A model generated the notes under the pieces. It had not been told where the DNA came from. It saw only the letters and a program-made list of their open reading frames with translations, and did not search any database. From Nitrososphaerota archaeon (lineage in GTDB: Archaea; Thermoproteota; Nitrososphaeria; Nitrososphaerales; Nitrosopumilaceae), in assembly GCA_026708305.1 (NCBI GenBank), contig JAPOVD010000006.1, forward strand, positions 1-64,000: DNA of 64,000 bases. Reading direction: 5' to 3'. Position numbers and translations under genes: made by a program. Within the stretch, counting starts at the first letter, position 1. Each line of letters starts with the position of its first letter. This document shows, one piece after another, positions 54,064 to 62,725 of this stretch.

Positions 54064-55332
54064 TTAGTTAATACTTCCAATTAAACAATGATTAGTACAA
54101 TTGGTTATTTTGACATTAAGTATTTTACCTAGTTTTATGTAGTGATTGTTTATGAATACTGGCTTGTATGCAAAATTACGTCCTTTCACACCATTTTCAT
54201 TTTTTTCGTCTATGAGTATTTCGCCTTTCCAACCTATCCATTTTTTATTATTTTCGAAAGAAATTTTATTAACCAACTCAGATGCAATTTTACTTCTTCT
54301 TTTAATCTCATGAGAACTGAGTTGTTCTAATTTGAATGATTCAGTTCCAGGACGTCTACTATATTTAGATAAATTTACAATATCAGGATTTGTTTCTTTA
54401 AGCAGTTTGATAGTTTCAAAAAATTGTTCATCACTTTCTGTGGGAAACCCAACTATTATGTCTGTTGAGATAGTACATTTTTTAAAACTACTTCTAAATT
54501 TTTTTACTATATCAGTAAAAACTTTTGAAGTATGCCCTCTTCTCATATGTCTTAAAACTTCATCATTTCCGCTTTGTACTGGAACATGAATAAATTTGAA
54601 TACTTTTTTATTTGCATAAGAATCTACTAGTTCAGAACATATTTTTGGCAAATGCATAGGGTTCATCATTCCAATTCTAACCATAAAACTATTTTTTATC
54701 TTGGTTATTTCGTTAATTAATTTTGGTAAGTTACAATCAATATCAAAACCATAACATCCATTATCAGTAGAAGTAAGCCAAATTTCTTTACAATCGCCAT
54801 TTATTTCGTTTTTAATTTGCCTGATTATGTCACCAATCCTATAACTATATAACTCACCTTTTGAAATTTTGGTTTGACAAAATGTACATTTGTTAATACA
54901 ACCTTTGCCAATTTCTATTATTCCAACTACTTTGTTTAGTCTAATTTTTGGGAGATATGATTTAGTCTTGTCCATGTCCAATAATTCTACTTTTTTTCTA
55001 CCAGCTAGTGTAGATCTAATAACTTGATTAGTATTAATTAAAGAGTTTGGACCCAATAAACTTGCATCTGGAGATATCTTTTCTATGATTTTCCTTTCAG
55101 TTTTTGGTAAGCATCCAGCTATCACCAATGGTTTATTTTTTAATTTATTTATACGATTGATCATTTTACCTACTGTTGCATCTTTAACAGAACATGTAAC
55201 AATTATATTCAAATCTGAATCTTCTATGTTATTTACTAATTTGTGACCTTCTTTAGAAATTATTCCTGAAATTATTTCTGAATCTGCAAAGCTTGCAGAG
55301 CAACCATATGACTCTATCCAAATTTTTGCCAT
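54064..55332 (-). CDS. tRNA methylthiotransferase (archaeal MtaB/CDKAL1 type)
   Basis: This radical SAM enzyme adds a methylthio group to t6A37 of tRNA. The N-terminal UPF0004 domain has its cysteines in YGCSAS, VTCSVKD and AGCLPK. The radical SAM motif is CINKCTFC. A TRAM domain closes the C-terminus. The length of 422 residues and the eukaryote/archaea-like layout point to the CDKAL1 group. It lies 1 base after the fumarase-like gene. Confidence 0.92.
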   Translation of the reverse strand: MAKIWIESYGCSASFADSEIISGIISKEGHKLVNNIEDSDLNIIVTCSVKDATVGKMINRINKLKNKPLVIAGCLPKTERKIIEKISPDASLLGPNSLINTNQVIRSTLAGRKKVELLDMDKTKSYLPKIRLNKVVGIIEIGKGCINKCTFCQTKISKGELYSYRIGDIIRQIKNEINGDCKEIWLTSTDNGCYGFDIDCNLPKLINEITKIKNSFMVRIGMMNPMHLPKICSELVDSYANKKVFKFIHVPVQSGNDEVLRHMRRGHTSKVFTDIVKKFRSSFKKCTISTDIIVGFPTESDEQFFETIKLLKETNPDIVNLSKYSRRPGTESFKLEQLSSHEIKRRSKIASELVNKISFENNKKWIGWKGEILIDEKNENGVKGRNFAYKPVFINNHYIKLGKILNVKITNCTNHCLIGSIN

Positions 55333-55333
55333 G

Positions 55334-56725
55334 TTATCTTCTTATTAATAAGTTAAACTCATCATTTGTCAATATATTCTCTGAACTTATTATTTCCCTA
55401 ATGGATTTATTTTCTTCCAATGCTTTTTTAAATAACTTTGATGCCTTGTTATATCCTATTTTTGGAGCTAGTAAAGTAACAATAACAGGACTTTGTTCTA
55501 TTTGTTCTTTTAATTTCGTTTCATTAGCAACAATTCCGTTTATTAAATTAGATGAAAATATAGGAAGAAAGTTTTTGAGCATATCAATTGAATCTAAAAT
55601 GCATTTGGCCATGACTGGCATCATAACATTCAATTCGAATTGTCCGCTTTGTACTGCATAAGAAATGGTTGTATCGTTACCAATTACCTGAAAACAAATC
55701 ATATTCATGCATTCTGCTAATGATGGATTGACTTTTCCTGGCATTATAGAAGATCCAGCATGTACTGTTGGTATTTGAATTTCTCCTAAACCAGCTATTG
55801 GTCCTGACGCCATTAATCTAATGTCATTTGATAATCTATTTACTTCTAATACAAAATTCTTTATTGTTGAAGACAAGTTTGATATTGAAAACCTACTTTG
55901 AATTGAATATTGTAGATTTTTTTCAGATTTTAAATTTAATTTTGATATATGATTTAGTTCTTTGATCACTGCAGTTCTATATTTTTTACTGGCATTTGTG
56001 CCAGTGCCTACAGCTGTGCCTCCCAAAGCAACAAATTCAAGCTCTTTACTTGCAGTGATTATATATTGTAACGACCTATTAATGGATATAGCATAAGCAT
56101 GAAATTCTCCTCCTAATGTTACTGGGACTGCATCCATCAAATGAGTACGTCCTATTTTTTTAATGGAGGAGAATTGTTTTGATTTTTTTAGTAAAACTGA
56201 ATATAATTTCTGTATCTCGCTTATACATGATTTTAGATTGATTAATACTGCTATATTCATAGCAGTAGGAAATGTATCATTACTTGATTGAGACATATTA
56301 GCATGGTCATTTGGATTTATGTATTCGTACTGTCCTTTTTTTTTACCTATGATTTCTAATGCGATGTTTGTTATGACCTCATTTATGTTCATATGCAATG
56401 CAGTTCCAGCACCAGAATTTATAGAATCTATTACTATCTGATCTATAAATTTTCCATCCAGCATAATATCGCATGCTTTTACTATTGCATTGCCTATTTT
56501 TTTATTCAAAGCTGATGTTTTCATATTTGCTATGGCTGCTGATCTCTTTATCATTACAAAAGCTTGAACCAATTTGTTATGAGTTCTAATTCCTGTAGCA
56601 TTGTATTGATTAATAGCCCTAGCAGTAAAAGGTCCATAATATGCATCACTAGGTAACTTTACTTGGCCCAAAGAATCTATGTCTGTTCTATTATTATGAT
56701 CAATTTTTTGCAAATTACGAATCAT
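55334..56725 (-). CDS. Class II fumarase/aspartase family enzyme, probably fumarase
   Basis: The superfamily signature GSSIMPGKVNPSLAE is intact, as are GTALHMNINEVI and KIGRTHLMDAVPVTLGG. The DAYYGPFTARA start recalls aspartase and the GRTHL stretch recalls fumarase, so the substrate is not certain. Fumarase is favoured because a TCA-type malate/fumarate step is needed and malate dehydrogenase is also encoded here. Argininosuccinate lyase is excluded because its signature differs. The length is 463 residues. Confidence 0.8.
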   Translation of the reverse strand: MIRNLQKIDHNNRTDIDSLGQVKLPSDAYYGPFTARAINQYNATGIRTHNKLVQAFVMIKRSAAIANMKTSALNKKIGNAIVKACDIMLDGKFIDQIVIDSINSGAGTALHMNINEVITNIALEIIGKKKGQYEYINPNDHANMSQSSNDTFPTAMNIAVLINLKSCISEIQKLYSVLLKKSKQFSSIKKIGRTHLMDAVPVTLGGEFHAYAISINRSLQYIITASKELEFVALGGTAVGTGTNASKKYRTAVIKELNHISKLNLKSEKNLQYSIQSRFSISNLSSTIKNFVLEVNRLSNDIRLMASGPIAGLGEIQIPTVHAGSSIMPGKVNPSLAECMNMICFQVIGNDTTISYAVQSGQFELNVMMPVMAKCILDSIDMLKNFLPIFSSNLINGIVANETKLKEQIEQSPVIVTLLAPKIGYNKASKLFKKALEENKSIREIISSENILTNDEFNLLIRR

Positions 56726-56804
56726 AAAAAATGGTGCATATGATTAATAAATGTTTATAAAAAGTTAACATTAAAGTTATATTTATCTATTAAATGTTTG
56801 ATTC

Positions 56805-57734
56805 ATGAGTTTTTCTAAACATGTTCTAATATGTGATCCAGTGGATCCTATACTGAACAAAATACTGCAGGACAATGGATTCAAAATCAGATATAGTCCA
56901 ACAATCACAAATAAAGAATTAGAGCTAATCATACATGATTTTGATATTTTGATCATAAGGAGTAGAACTAAACTAACAAAAAAATTGATTGAAAAAGCTC
57001 ATAAATGTTCCATCATTGCACGTGTTGGAGTTGGTTTGGATAATATAGATCTTGAAGCAGCTGACAAAAAAAATATAGATGTAATCAATTCAGCTGAGAG
57101 TGCATCTACTGCTGTAGCTGAGTTGGTATTATGTTTATTATTATCGTTATCTAGGCAAATAATAAAAGCTGATGGTAGCATAAGACAAAATAAATGGCTA
57201 AAAAAAGAGTTACTTGGTTCTGAACTTAAAGGTAAGTATCTTGGTATCATAGGACTTGGTAACGTAGGAAAAAGATTGTCTAGACTAGCTAGAGGATTAA
57301 ATATGAATATAATTGGTTATGATATAAATAGTATTGATGATACGTATGCACGCGAAGTGGGATTGATCAAAACAGATTTTAACACATTGCTAAAAAGCTG
57401 TGATTACATTTCTTTACATGTTCCATTAATGAATTCTACTTATCATATGATAAATCAACAAAAACTCAGCATGATGAAAAAAACTGCGTTTCTAATAAAC
57501 ACCTCTAGAGGAGGAATAATTGATGAAGAGGCTCTATATTTAGCAATTAAAAATGGTGATCTTGCTGGAGCTGCATTAGATGTATTTGAAAATGAACCAA
57601 TATCACAAACAAAATTAACTGAACTCCCAAATGTGATATTAACTCCCCACATAGGTGCACAAACACAGGAAGCACAGCTTTTAGCAGCTAATGTAATAGC
57701 AGAAAAAATCATACATCGTATAAAAACTAAGTAA
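56805..57734 (+). CDS. serA: D-3-phosphoglycerate dehydrogenase family protein
   Basis: The enzyme would oxidise 3-phosphoglycerate as the first step to serine. IARVGVGLDNIDLEAA, the NAD loop GIIGLGNVGKRLSRLARG and the catalytic INTSRGGIIDEEAL and LTPHIGAQT (with active-site His) are present. At 309 residues it has no C-terminal ACT domain, so it is the short form without serine feedback. Another 2-hydroxyacid substrate is possible. Confidence 0.88.
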   Translation: MSFSKHVLICDPVDPILNKILQDNGFKIRYSPTITNKELELIIHDFDILIIRSRTKLTKKLIEKAHKCSIIARVGVGLDNIDLEAADKKNIDVINSAESASTAVAELVLCLLLSLSRQIIKADGSIRQNKWLKKELLGSELKGKYLGIIGLGNVGKRLSRLARGLNMNIIGYDINSIDDTYAREVGLIKTDFNTLLKSCDYISLHVPLMNSTYHMINQQKLSMMKKTAFLINTSRGGIIDEEALYLAIKNGDLAGAALDVFENEPISQTKLTELPNVILTPHIGAQTQEAQLLAANVIAEKIIHRIKTK

Positions 57735-57820
57735 ATTATGTGTAAACCCTAAATATAGTTTTTATAAAGATGGTAATCGTATACAAAATTCTAAATATGT
57801 ATCTGTAATTAATCTAAATA

Positions 57821-58267
57821 ATGAAACATCAAGATCATAACTGGCTTAAATTATGGAGCAAAAACAATACTGAAATGAGAAGAAAAGTTATACTTTGGAG
57901 AAAACAATGTTCATTAATTAAAATAGACAAACCTAGCAGAATATATCGTGCTCGTAGTTTAGGATACAAAGCAAAACCTGGAATCATAACAGTGAGAATG
58001 AGAGTTAGTGCTGGTGGAATGCGTAAACATAGACCTAAAGGAGGACGAAGGCCTAAACATTTAGGAGTGACTAGAATAAAAAGTAAGACAAACATGAAAC
58101 AAGTTGCGGAAAATAGAATAGCCAAGAAATATAAAAACATGACAATACTTGGTTCATATTTTGTATATGGGGACTCTCTACATTATTGGTATGAAGTCGT
58201 AATGATTGAAAATAACAAAACTAACAAATTTTTAAATGCGAATCATAAAACATCTACAATTGCATAA
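57821..58267 (+). CDS. rpl15e: Ribosomal protein L15e
   Basis: L15e is a large-subunit protein. The signatures are RIYRARSLGYKAKPGIITVR and GGMRKHRPKGGRRPKHLG, followed by the GSYFVYGDSLHYWYEV end. The length of 148 residues is normal for archaea. A TATA-like run at 57759-57768 lies upstream. Confidence 0.97.
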   Translation: MKHQDHNWLKLWSKNNTEMRRKVILWRKQCSLIKIDKPSRIYRARSLGYKAKPGIITVRMRVSAGGMRKHRPKGGRRPKHLGVTRIKSKTNMKQVAENRIAKKYKNMTILGSYFVYGDSLHYWYEVVMIENNKTNKFLNANHKTSTIA

Positions 58268-58297
58268 TTTAACAAAGATGTGCTTCGATCACACTAT

Positions 58298-58963
58298 TTA
58301 TTCATTTAATAATTGTTGTATTTTATTTTCTAAATTATAACCTTGACCAAATATTATCTCTCGTAATCTTGAATTTTTATCTATAATTATAGTTGATGGT
58401 GTCCCTTGTAAAGAAAACAATTCAAATGTTTCAGTAATAAATTCTTTAGATTTTAAATATGTTTTGACATTACTTTTTATTTTATTTTGATATTCTGTTG
58501 GATGTAGATTAAAATCAGGAATTTGGTTATAAATAAAATTGAGAATTCTATTTTCATCTATAATGTTATTATTTTGTTTGATCAAAGAATCCATAGCCAC
58601 CGGAAACGGTATCTTATATTTTAATCTTTTATTATTATCTAGGTAATTGTATTGTTCCAAAATTTTTTTAGTCTCTCCAATCACAATATTTTTTTTTAAT
58701 AACAATTCTAAATTTATTAATGTGTTCTTATCGAAATCTTCAAATGCTGTAGCAATTCCTAATACTGTCAATTTATTAAATTTATATTTATTATATACTT
58801 CTATCACATTTGGTATTCCATATATAAAACATCCTGGACAATTAACTTGAAAAACTTCAATAACTACGACTTTGCCTCTTTCTAAATCTATGTTGGTAGA
58901 ATTTCCTTGAACCCATGATGACACTTTAAAGTTTGGCGCATGTTTACCAATTTGTGCAGACAC
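58298..58963 (-). CDS. Thioredoxin-fold redoxin (TlpA/AhpC-like)
   Basis: The thioredoxin-like fold begins KHAPNFKVSSW and has an active CPGC at C42-C45, then a cis-Pro region in LQGTPSTIIID. The order suggests a TlpA- or peroxiredoxin-like dithiol protein. A central insertion of about 80 Lys/Asn/Ile-rich residues makes it longer (221) than a simple redoxin. No signal peptide is seen. Its partner is unknown. Confidence 0.8.
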   Translation of the reverse strand: MSAQIGKHAPNFKVSSWVQGNSTNIDLERGKVVVIEVFQVNCPGCFIYGIPNVIEVYNKYKFNKLTVLGIATAFEDFDKNTLINLELLLKKNIVIGETKKILEQYNYLDNNKRLKYKIPFPVAMDSLIKQNNNIIDENRILNFIYNQIPDFNLHPTEYQNKIKSNVKTYLKSKEFITETFELFSLQGTPSTIIIDKNSRLREIIFGQGYNLENKIQQLLNE

Positions 58964-59029
58964 AAATTATGAACGATTTAATATTTTAAAAAGATAGCTT
59001 AAAATGAAATATTACGAATAAACTTTATT

Positions 59030-59515
59030 ATGGATTGTATGAAAAAAAGATTAGAATTATTTACAATCATGGAAATGAAATATGATGATAGCGATGTAGA
59101 ATATTTTAAAAAATTATTGAAAAATGATGATTATGTAATAAGAACTCGAGCTACGTGCATTTTAGCTGATTTTGGATCTAAAGATTTGGTTAAACCAATA
59201 GCTGATGTACTACAAAATGACCCAAACGAACTAGTCAGACACGAAGCTGCTTTTTCATTGGGTCAACTATCATTTACAAATGCAATCAAATATTTACAGA
59301 GTGCTACTGAAAACGATCAGAGTGAATTTGTTAGACATGAAGCTGCTATTGCGTTGGGCGTAATAGGATCTAATATTGCAAAACAAACACTAAACAAAGC
59401 TTTGAATGATGTAAAACGTTCAGTACGTGAATCAGCTCTTATTGCTTTATCTAACATAGAATATGTGGAAAGATTATGCCATAATAAAAAATTTTCTAAA
59501 CTTGTAGGTGGTTAA
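59030..59515 (+). CDS. HEAT-repeat protein resembling one half of deoxyhypusine hydroxylase
   Basis: The 161-residue protein is all helical HEAT repeats. It carries two His-Glu pairs, H71-E72 (VRHEAAFSLGQL) and H103-E104 (VRHEAAIALGVIG), spaced 32 residues, then VRESALIAL and IEYVE. Deoxyhypusine hydroxylase (DOHH) has two similar halves, each with two HE pairs about 33 apart that bind the two irons, and VRES-like endings. This gene has one half, so a homodimer could rebuild a four-HE site. A plain PBS-lyase-type HEAT scaffold is the alternative. It is convergent with rad50, overlapping by 4 bases. Confidence 0.75.
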   Translation: MDCMKKRLELFTIMEMKYDDSDVEYFKKLLKNDDYVIRTRATCILADFGSKDLVKPIADVLQNDPNELVRHEAAFSLGQLSFTNAIKYLQSATENDQSEFVRHEAAIALGVIGSNIAKQTLNKALNDVKRSVRESALIALSNIEYVERLCHNKKFSKLVGG

Positions 59516-61593
59516 AAAGACGTAACATTTGAACCATTTGAATCTTTTGAAAATTTGTAAATTGTATCTATGTCAGCATTCTCAAATATTTCACTATCAT
59601 GGGTTATTATTATTAATTGCATAGATTCTTTTAATTTTGTAGTTTCTGATAGTTGTGAAAAAATATCTACTAATGATTTACGTCTTTCTTCATCCAAATA
59701 CATAGTAGGTTCATCCAATATGACGCAATTCAAATTTGATATTCCTAACATGTTCATGATTGATAATCTCAATGCAATAGCTATACTTACTTGTTCTCCT
59801 CCGCTAAGAGAGTCAATTTCTAATACGTCATTTTTGGAATAACATGTAATTGACATTTCATGAGTTTTTTCTGATATTTCTATTCTATTCACATTTATAT
59901 TTAATAATGATAAATAATCTGATGCTTTTCTTGAGATCATATTTAATACCCATGATCTTAGACTAGTTGCAACAACTCCTTCTCTATTAAATATTTTGTC
60001 ATGCATGGTGTCTATCATGTTAATATATTTCTTCACAAAATTAAGCTCAAGAAGTAAATTATTTATTTCGTTTATTTCTTTGTTTGCATTATTTAATTTT
60101 GATATAGTAGCACCTAATTCTTGATTAATTTCATTTAACAATGATTGTTTTTTCTTAAATTCCTTTTTTAATACAGAAAATCTTTCAAAATCAAACATTT
60201 GTACTTGTTGTTCTAATTCCCTTATTTTTATACACAAATCTCTCGTATGAAAGTCAATAGATGCCATTTCAAAGAGTTTATTAGATTTTAAATCATGTGT
60301 TATTTTATTTATATTTTTTTGATATGTATTATATTCTTCTTGCATTTGATTCATATCTTTGTAGCTACGTATAGAATGTGCTGATAATATAGCTTCAGCT
60401 TTCATTATGTTTTGTAATTCCATTTCATTAGTACGATTAATTTTTTCATATTCTAATTTTTTTGTATGTAAAATGTTCATCACGTTATTTATTTTATAAA
60501 TTTCATACTTGATGTATTTTTCATGAAATAAAGGATTAAGTTTTTTAATTGTTGAATAACAAATAGGACATTGGTTATTATTTAATTTTAATTTTTTTGT
60601 TAGCATCATATGTTCATTAAATATGTTTTCTTTATACTGGAATTCATTCATTTTTGTAATAATTTTTCCTAATATGCGTTTATTGTTCTTCATGTCGAAT
60701 TCTATTTTCGTTTTATTATTTAGTTGTTTTAATTGCTCGTTACAAATTTTTAGTTTCTGTTCTTTTTCATATATTCTTTCTTTAGTTGATGTTAGAAATG
60801 TATTGACATAATTGATCAATTCTGATTTTCTACTTTTTAATTCTTGGAATTTAGTCATTTTGTAAGTTTCATTTTCAATAGTTGTTTGTATTTTTTGTAT
60901 ATATGTATCATATAGTAATTTTTTATCTATTAATGATTTTTTTAATGGTGTTATTGTTTTTATAATATTATTTACATCTTCTTTTTTTTTACTTAATATG
61001 TTGATATGTGTATCATCATAGCCATTACTGTTTTGCACACTTTCCCTGAATTTTTTTTTAATTATTCTCATTGCTGATGAAGCAATATCTAGTTTGTTTA
61101 TTCCAATTAATGAATTAATTATTTCTTTGAATTCTTTTGGTTTCGATTTTATTATTGCATTCAATTCTCCTTGTTGAACAATCGAAGTAATTTTTAGTTT
61201 CGTAAAGCCCATTCCTAATATAGATTCTATTTGTTTCGTCATTGATTCTCCAAATTGTTTTCTTTCTCCTGAAACTAATAATAATTCTTCATTTTCATTT
61301 ATTTCTATTAAATGAGAGTACATCTCTCCATTTCTATCAATTTTTCTTATTGCTTCGTATGTTTTTCTATTTGTGGAAAACTGTATTTTTACGTATGCTT
61401 GATTGCATCCTTTTTTGATTAAGCTTTTATTTGATTTTCTAACATGCTTTCCAAATAATGCAAACGTTATGGCATCAATTATGCTTGATTTTCCTGATCC
61501 GTTGTGTCCGATAAATATTGTTAACCCTTTATCAAATTTTAATTTTGTAAATGAATGTGACAAAAAATTATTTAATTCTATTGCTTGTATCAT
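59512..61593 (-). CDS. rad50: DNA double-strand break repair ATPase Rad50 (short form)
   Basis: Rad50 clamps DNA ends with Mre11. Walker A GHNGSGKSS is at residues 29-37. The coiled-coil arms flank the zinc hook CPIC at C342-C345. Near the C-terminus are the signature DSLSGGEQVSIA and Walker B VILDEPTMYLD. At 693 residues it is shorter than the usual 850-900 of archaeal Rad50, mainly in the coiled coils. The start overlaps mre11 by 26 bases. Confidence 0.94.
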   Translation of the reverse strand: MIQAIELNNFLSHSFTKLKFDKGLTIFIGHNGSGKSSIIDAITFALFGKHVRKSNKSLIKKGCNQAYVKIQFSTNRKTYEAIRKIDRNGEMYSHLIEINENEELLLVSGERKQFGESMTKQIESILGMGFTKLKITSIVQQGELNAIIKSKPKEFKEIINSLIGINKLDIASSAMRIIKKKFRESVQNSNGYDDTHINILSKKKEDVNNIIKTITPLKKSLIDKKLLYDTYIQKIQTTIENETYKMTKFQELKSRKSELINYVNTFLTSTKERIYEKEQKLKICNEQLKQLNNKTKIEFDMKNNKRILGKIITKMNEFQYKENIFNEHMMLTKKLKLNNNQCPICYSTIKKLNPLFHEKYIKYEIYKINNVMNILHTKKLEYEKINRTNEMELQNIMKAEAILSAHSIRSYKDMNQMQEEYNTYQKNINKITHDLKSNKLFEMASIDFHTRDLCIKIRELEQQVQMFDFERFSVLKKEFKKKQSLLNEINQELGATISKLNNANKEINEINNLLLELNFVKKYINMIDTMHDKIFNREGVVATSLRSWVLNMISRKASDYLSLLNINVNRIEISEKTHEMSITCYSKNDVLEIDSLSGGEQVSIAIALRLSIMNMLGISNLNCVILDEPTMYLDEERRKSLVDIFSQLSETTKLKESMQLIIITHDSEIFENADIDTIYKFSKDSNGSNVTSF

Positions 61594-62725
61594 TATTACT
61601 CTTAAATTTTGTATAGTTTTCTGATATTAGGATTTGAGCTTCTTCTAGATTATTTATAGAAAGTAAGGGCAATAATTCATTTATTGCAAATTTTGCAATT
61701 TCTTCATTAGTGGATTTGATTGCTAATTTTAGTAATTCTTCGTCTACACTAACTGGTTTATCATTATATATCGTTGCTCCATAATCTTCATGATTTTCCA
61801 TTATTTTCCAAAAACAAAGTAGTGCGCACTTGAAAATTTCAGATATATGTTTTTGAATAACGTCATTTTCTATTTTTTTACCAGTTATTTTTAATTCAAC
61901 AATAGGTTTTAAATAATAATTATTGATTTTTTTTACGATCTCATGAATCGAAGTAGATAATTCATCATAAGATACACTAAAAGACATTTGAGGTCTTGTA
62001 TCTAATTTTATCCAATTTACTTCTACTTCTTTTTTTGAAGCATCAACTTCACAAAAACCTTTTTTTGTATTTTTTACTCCTTCGCTACTTGTTAATTCGA
62101 TTGAACCTGGATATGATATAGGTCCATGTAAATGATTCCATTTTTTTATATATCTATCATGTAAATGCCCCATTGCGTAATAAGTAAAATTGTTTGGAAG
62201 ATCTGTTGAATTTAATTCACCTGAAAATTTATTTATTTCATTAATAGCTTGATGCATTACTAATATTTTATGTCCGCTGTATCGTGATGCTATTAGATTC
62301 ACTTCGTTAAATTTTTTTTCATAGTATGACATTTCGTTTTTACGAATTTTATCAAAACCGGTTAACATTATATCTTTATAATATATTGGTTTTCCATTGC
62401 CAATATATCTAGAAAAACCAAGATTGTTATAAACAAAAGGTATTGGTGTAGATCTAATTCTACTTATGTCATGCTCTCCTAAAATAAAAAAAGATTCTAT
62501 ATTGTTATTTTTTAATAATCTCAATTCGTTAGCTAGATGAATCATTGCAGTTCCTGTAGTATTGGGTGTATGAAAAATATCTCCAGAAAAAATAACAAAA
62601 TCTACATGATCTTTTATGGATATGTCTATAGATTGTTTGAACGAGTTATAAATATCATTTTCTCTCTCTTTTAAACCATATTGAATCAAGCCTAAATGTA
62701 AATCTGAAATATGTGAAAATAACAT
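61568..62725 (-). CDS. mre11: DNA double-strand break repair nuclease Mre11
   Basis: The metallophosphoesterase domain is seen in SHISDLHLGL, FVIFSGDIFHT, ILGEHDISRI, MHQAINEI and AMGHLHDR, together giving the two-metal site. The C-terminal segment would bind Rad50. The length of 385 residues is normal. It is flanked by rad50 and herA with overlaps of 26 bases and 1 base. Confidence 0.94.
   Translation of the reverse strand: MLFSHISDLHLGLIQYGLKERENDIYNSFKQSIDISIKDHVDFVIFSGDIFHTPNTTGTAMIHLANELRLLKNNNIESFFILGEHDISRIRSTPIPFVYNNLGFSRYIGNGKPIYYKDIMLTGFDKIRKNEMSYYEKKFNEVNLIASRYSGHKILVMHQAINEINKFSGELNSTDLPNNFTYYAMGHLHDRYIKKWNHLHGPISYPGSIELTSSEGVKNTKKGFCEVDASKKEVEVNWIKLDTRPQMSFSVSYDELSTSIHEIVKKINNYYLKPIVELKITGKKIENDVIQKHISEIFKCALLCFWKIMENHEDYGATIYNDKPVSVDEELLKLAIKSTNEEIAKFAINELLPLLSINNLEEAQILISENYTKFKSNNDTSNRIK

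Noticed and set aside
55334-56725. Argininosuccinate lyase to complete arginine synthesis with ArgG
   Set aside because: The signature is GSSIMPGKVNP with aspartase/fumarase features; argininosuccinate lyase has a QKKNP-type signature.
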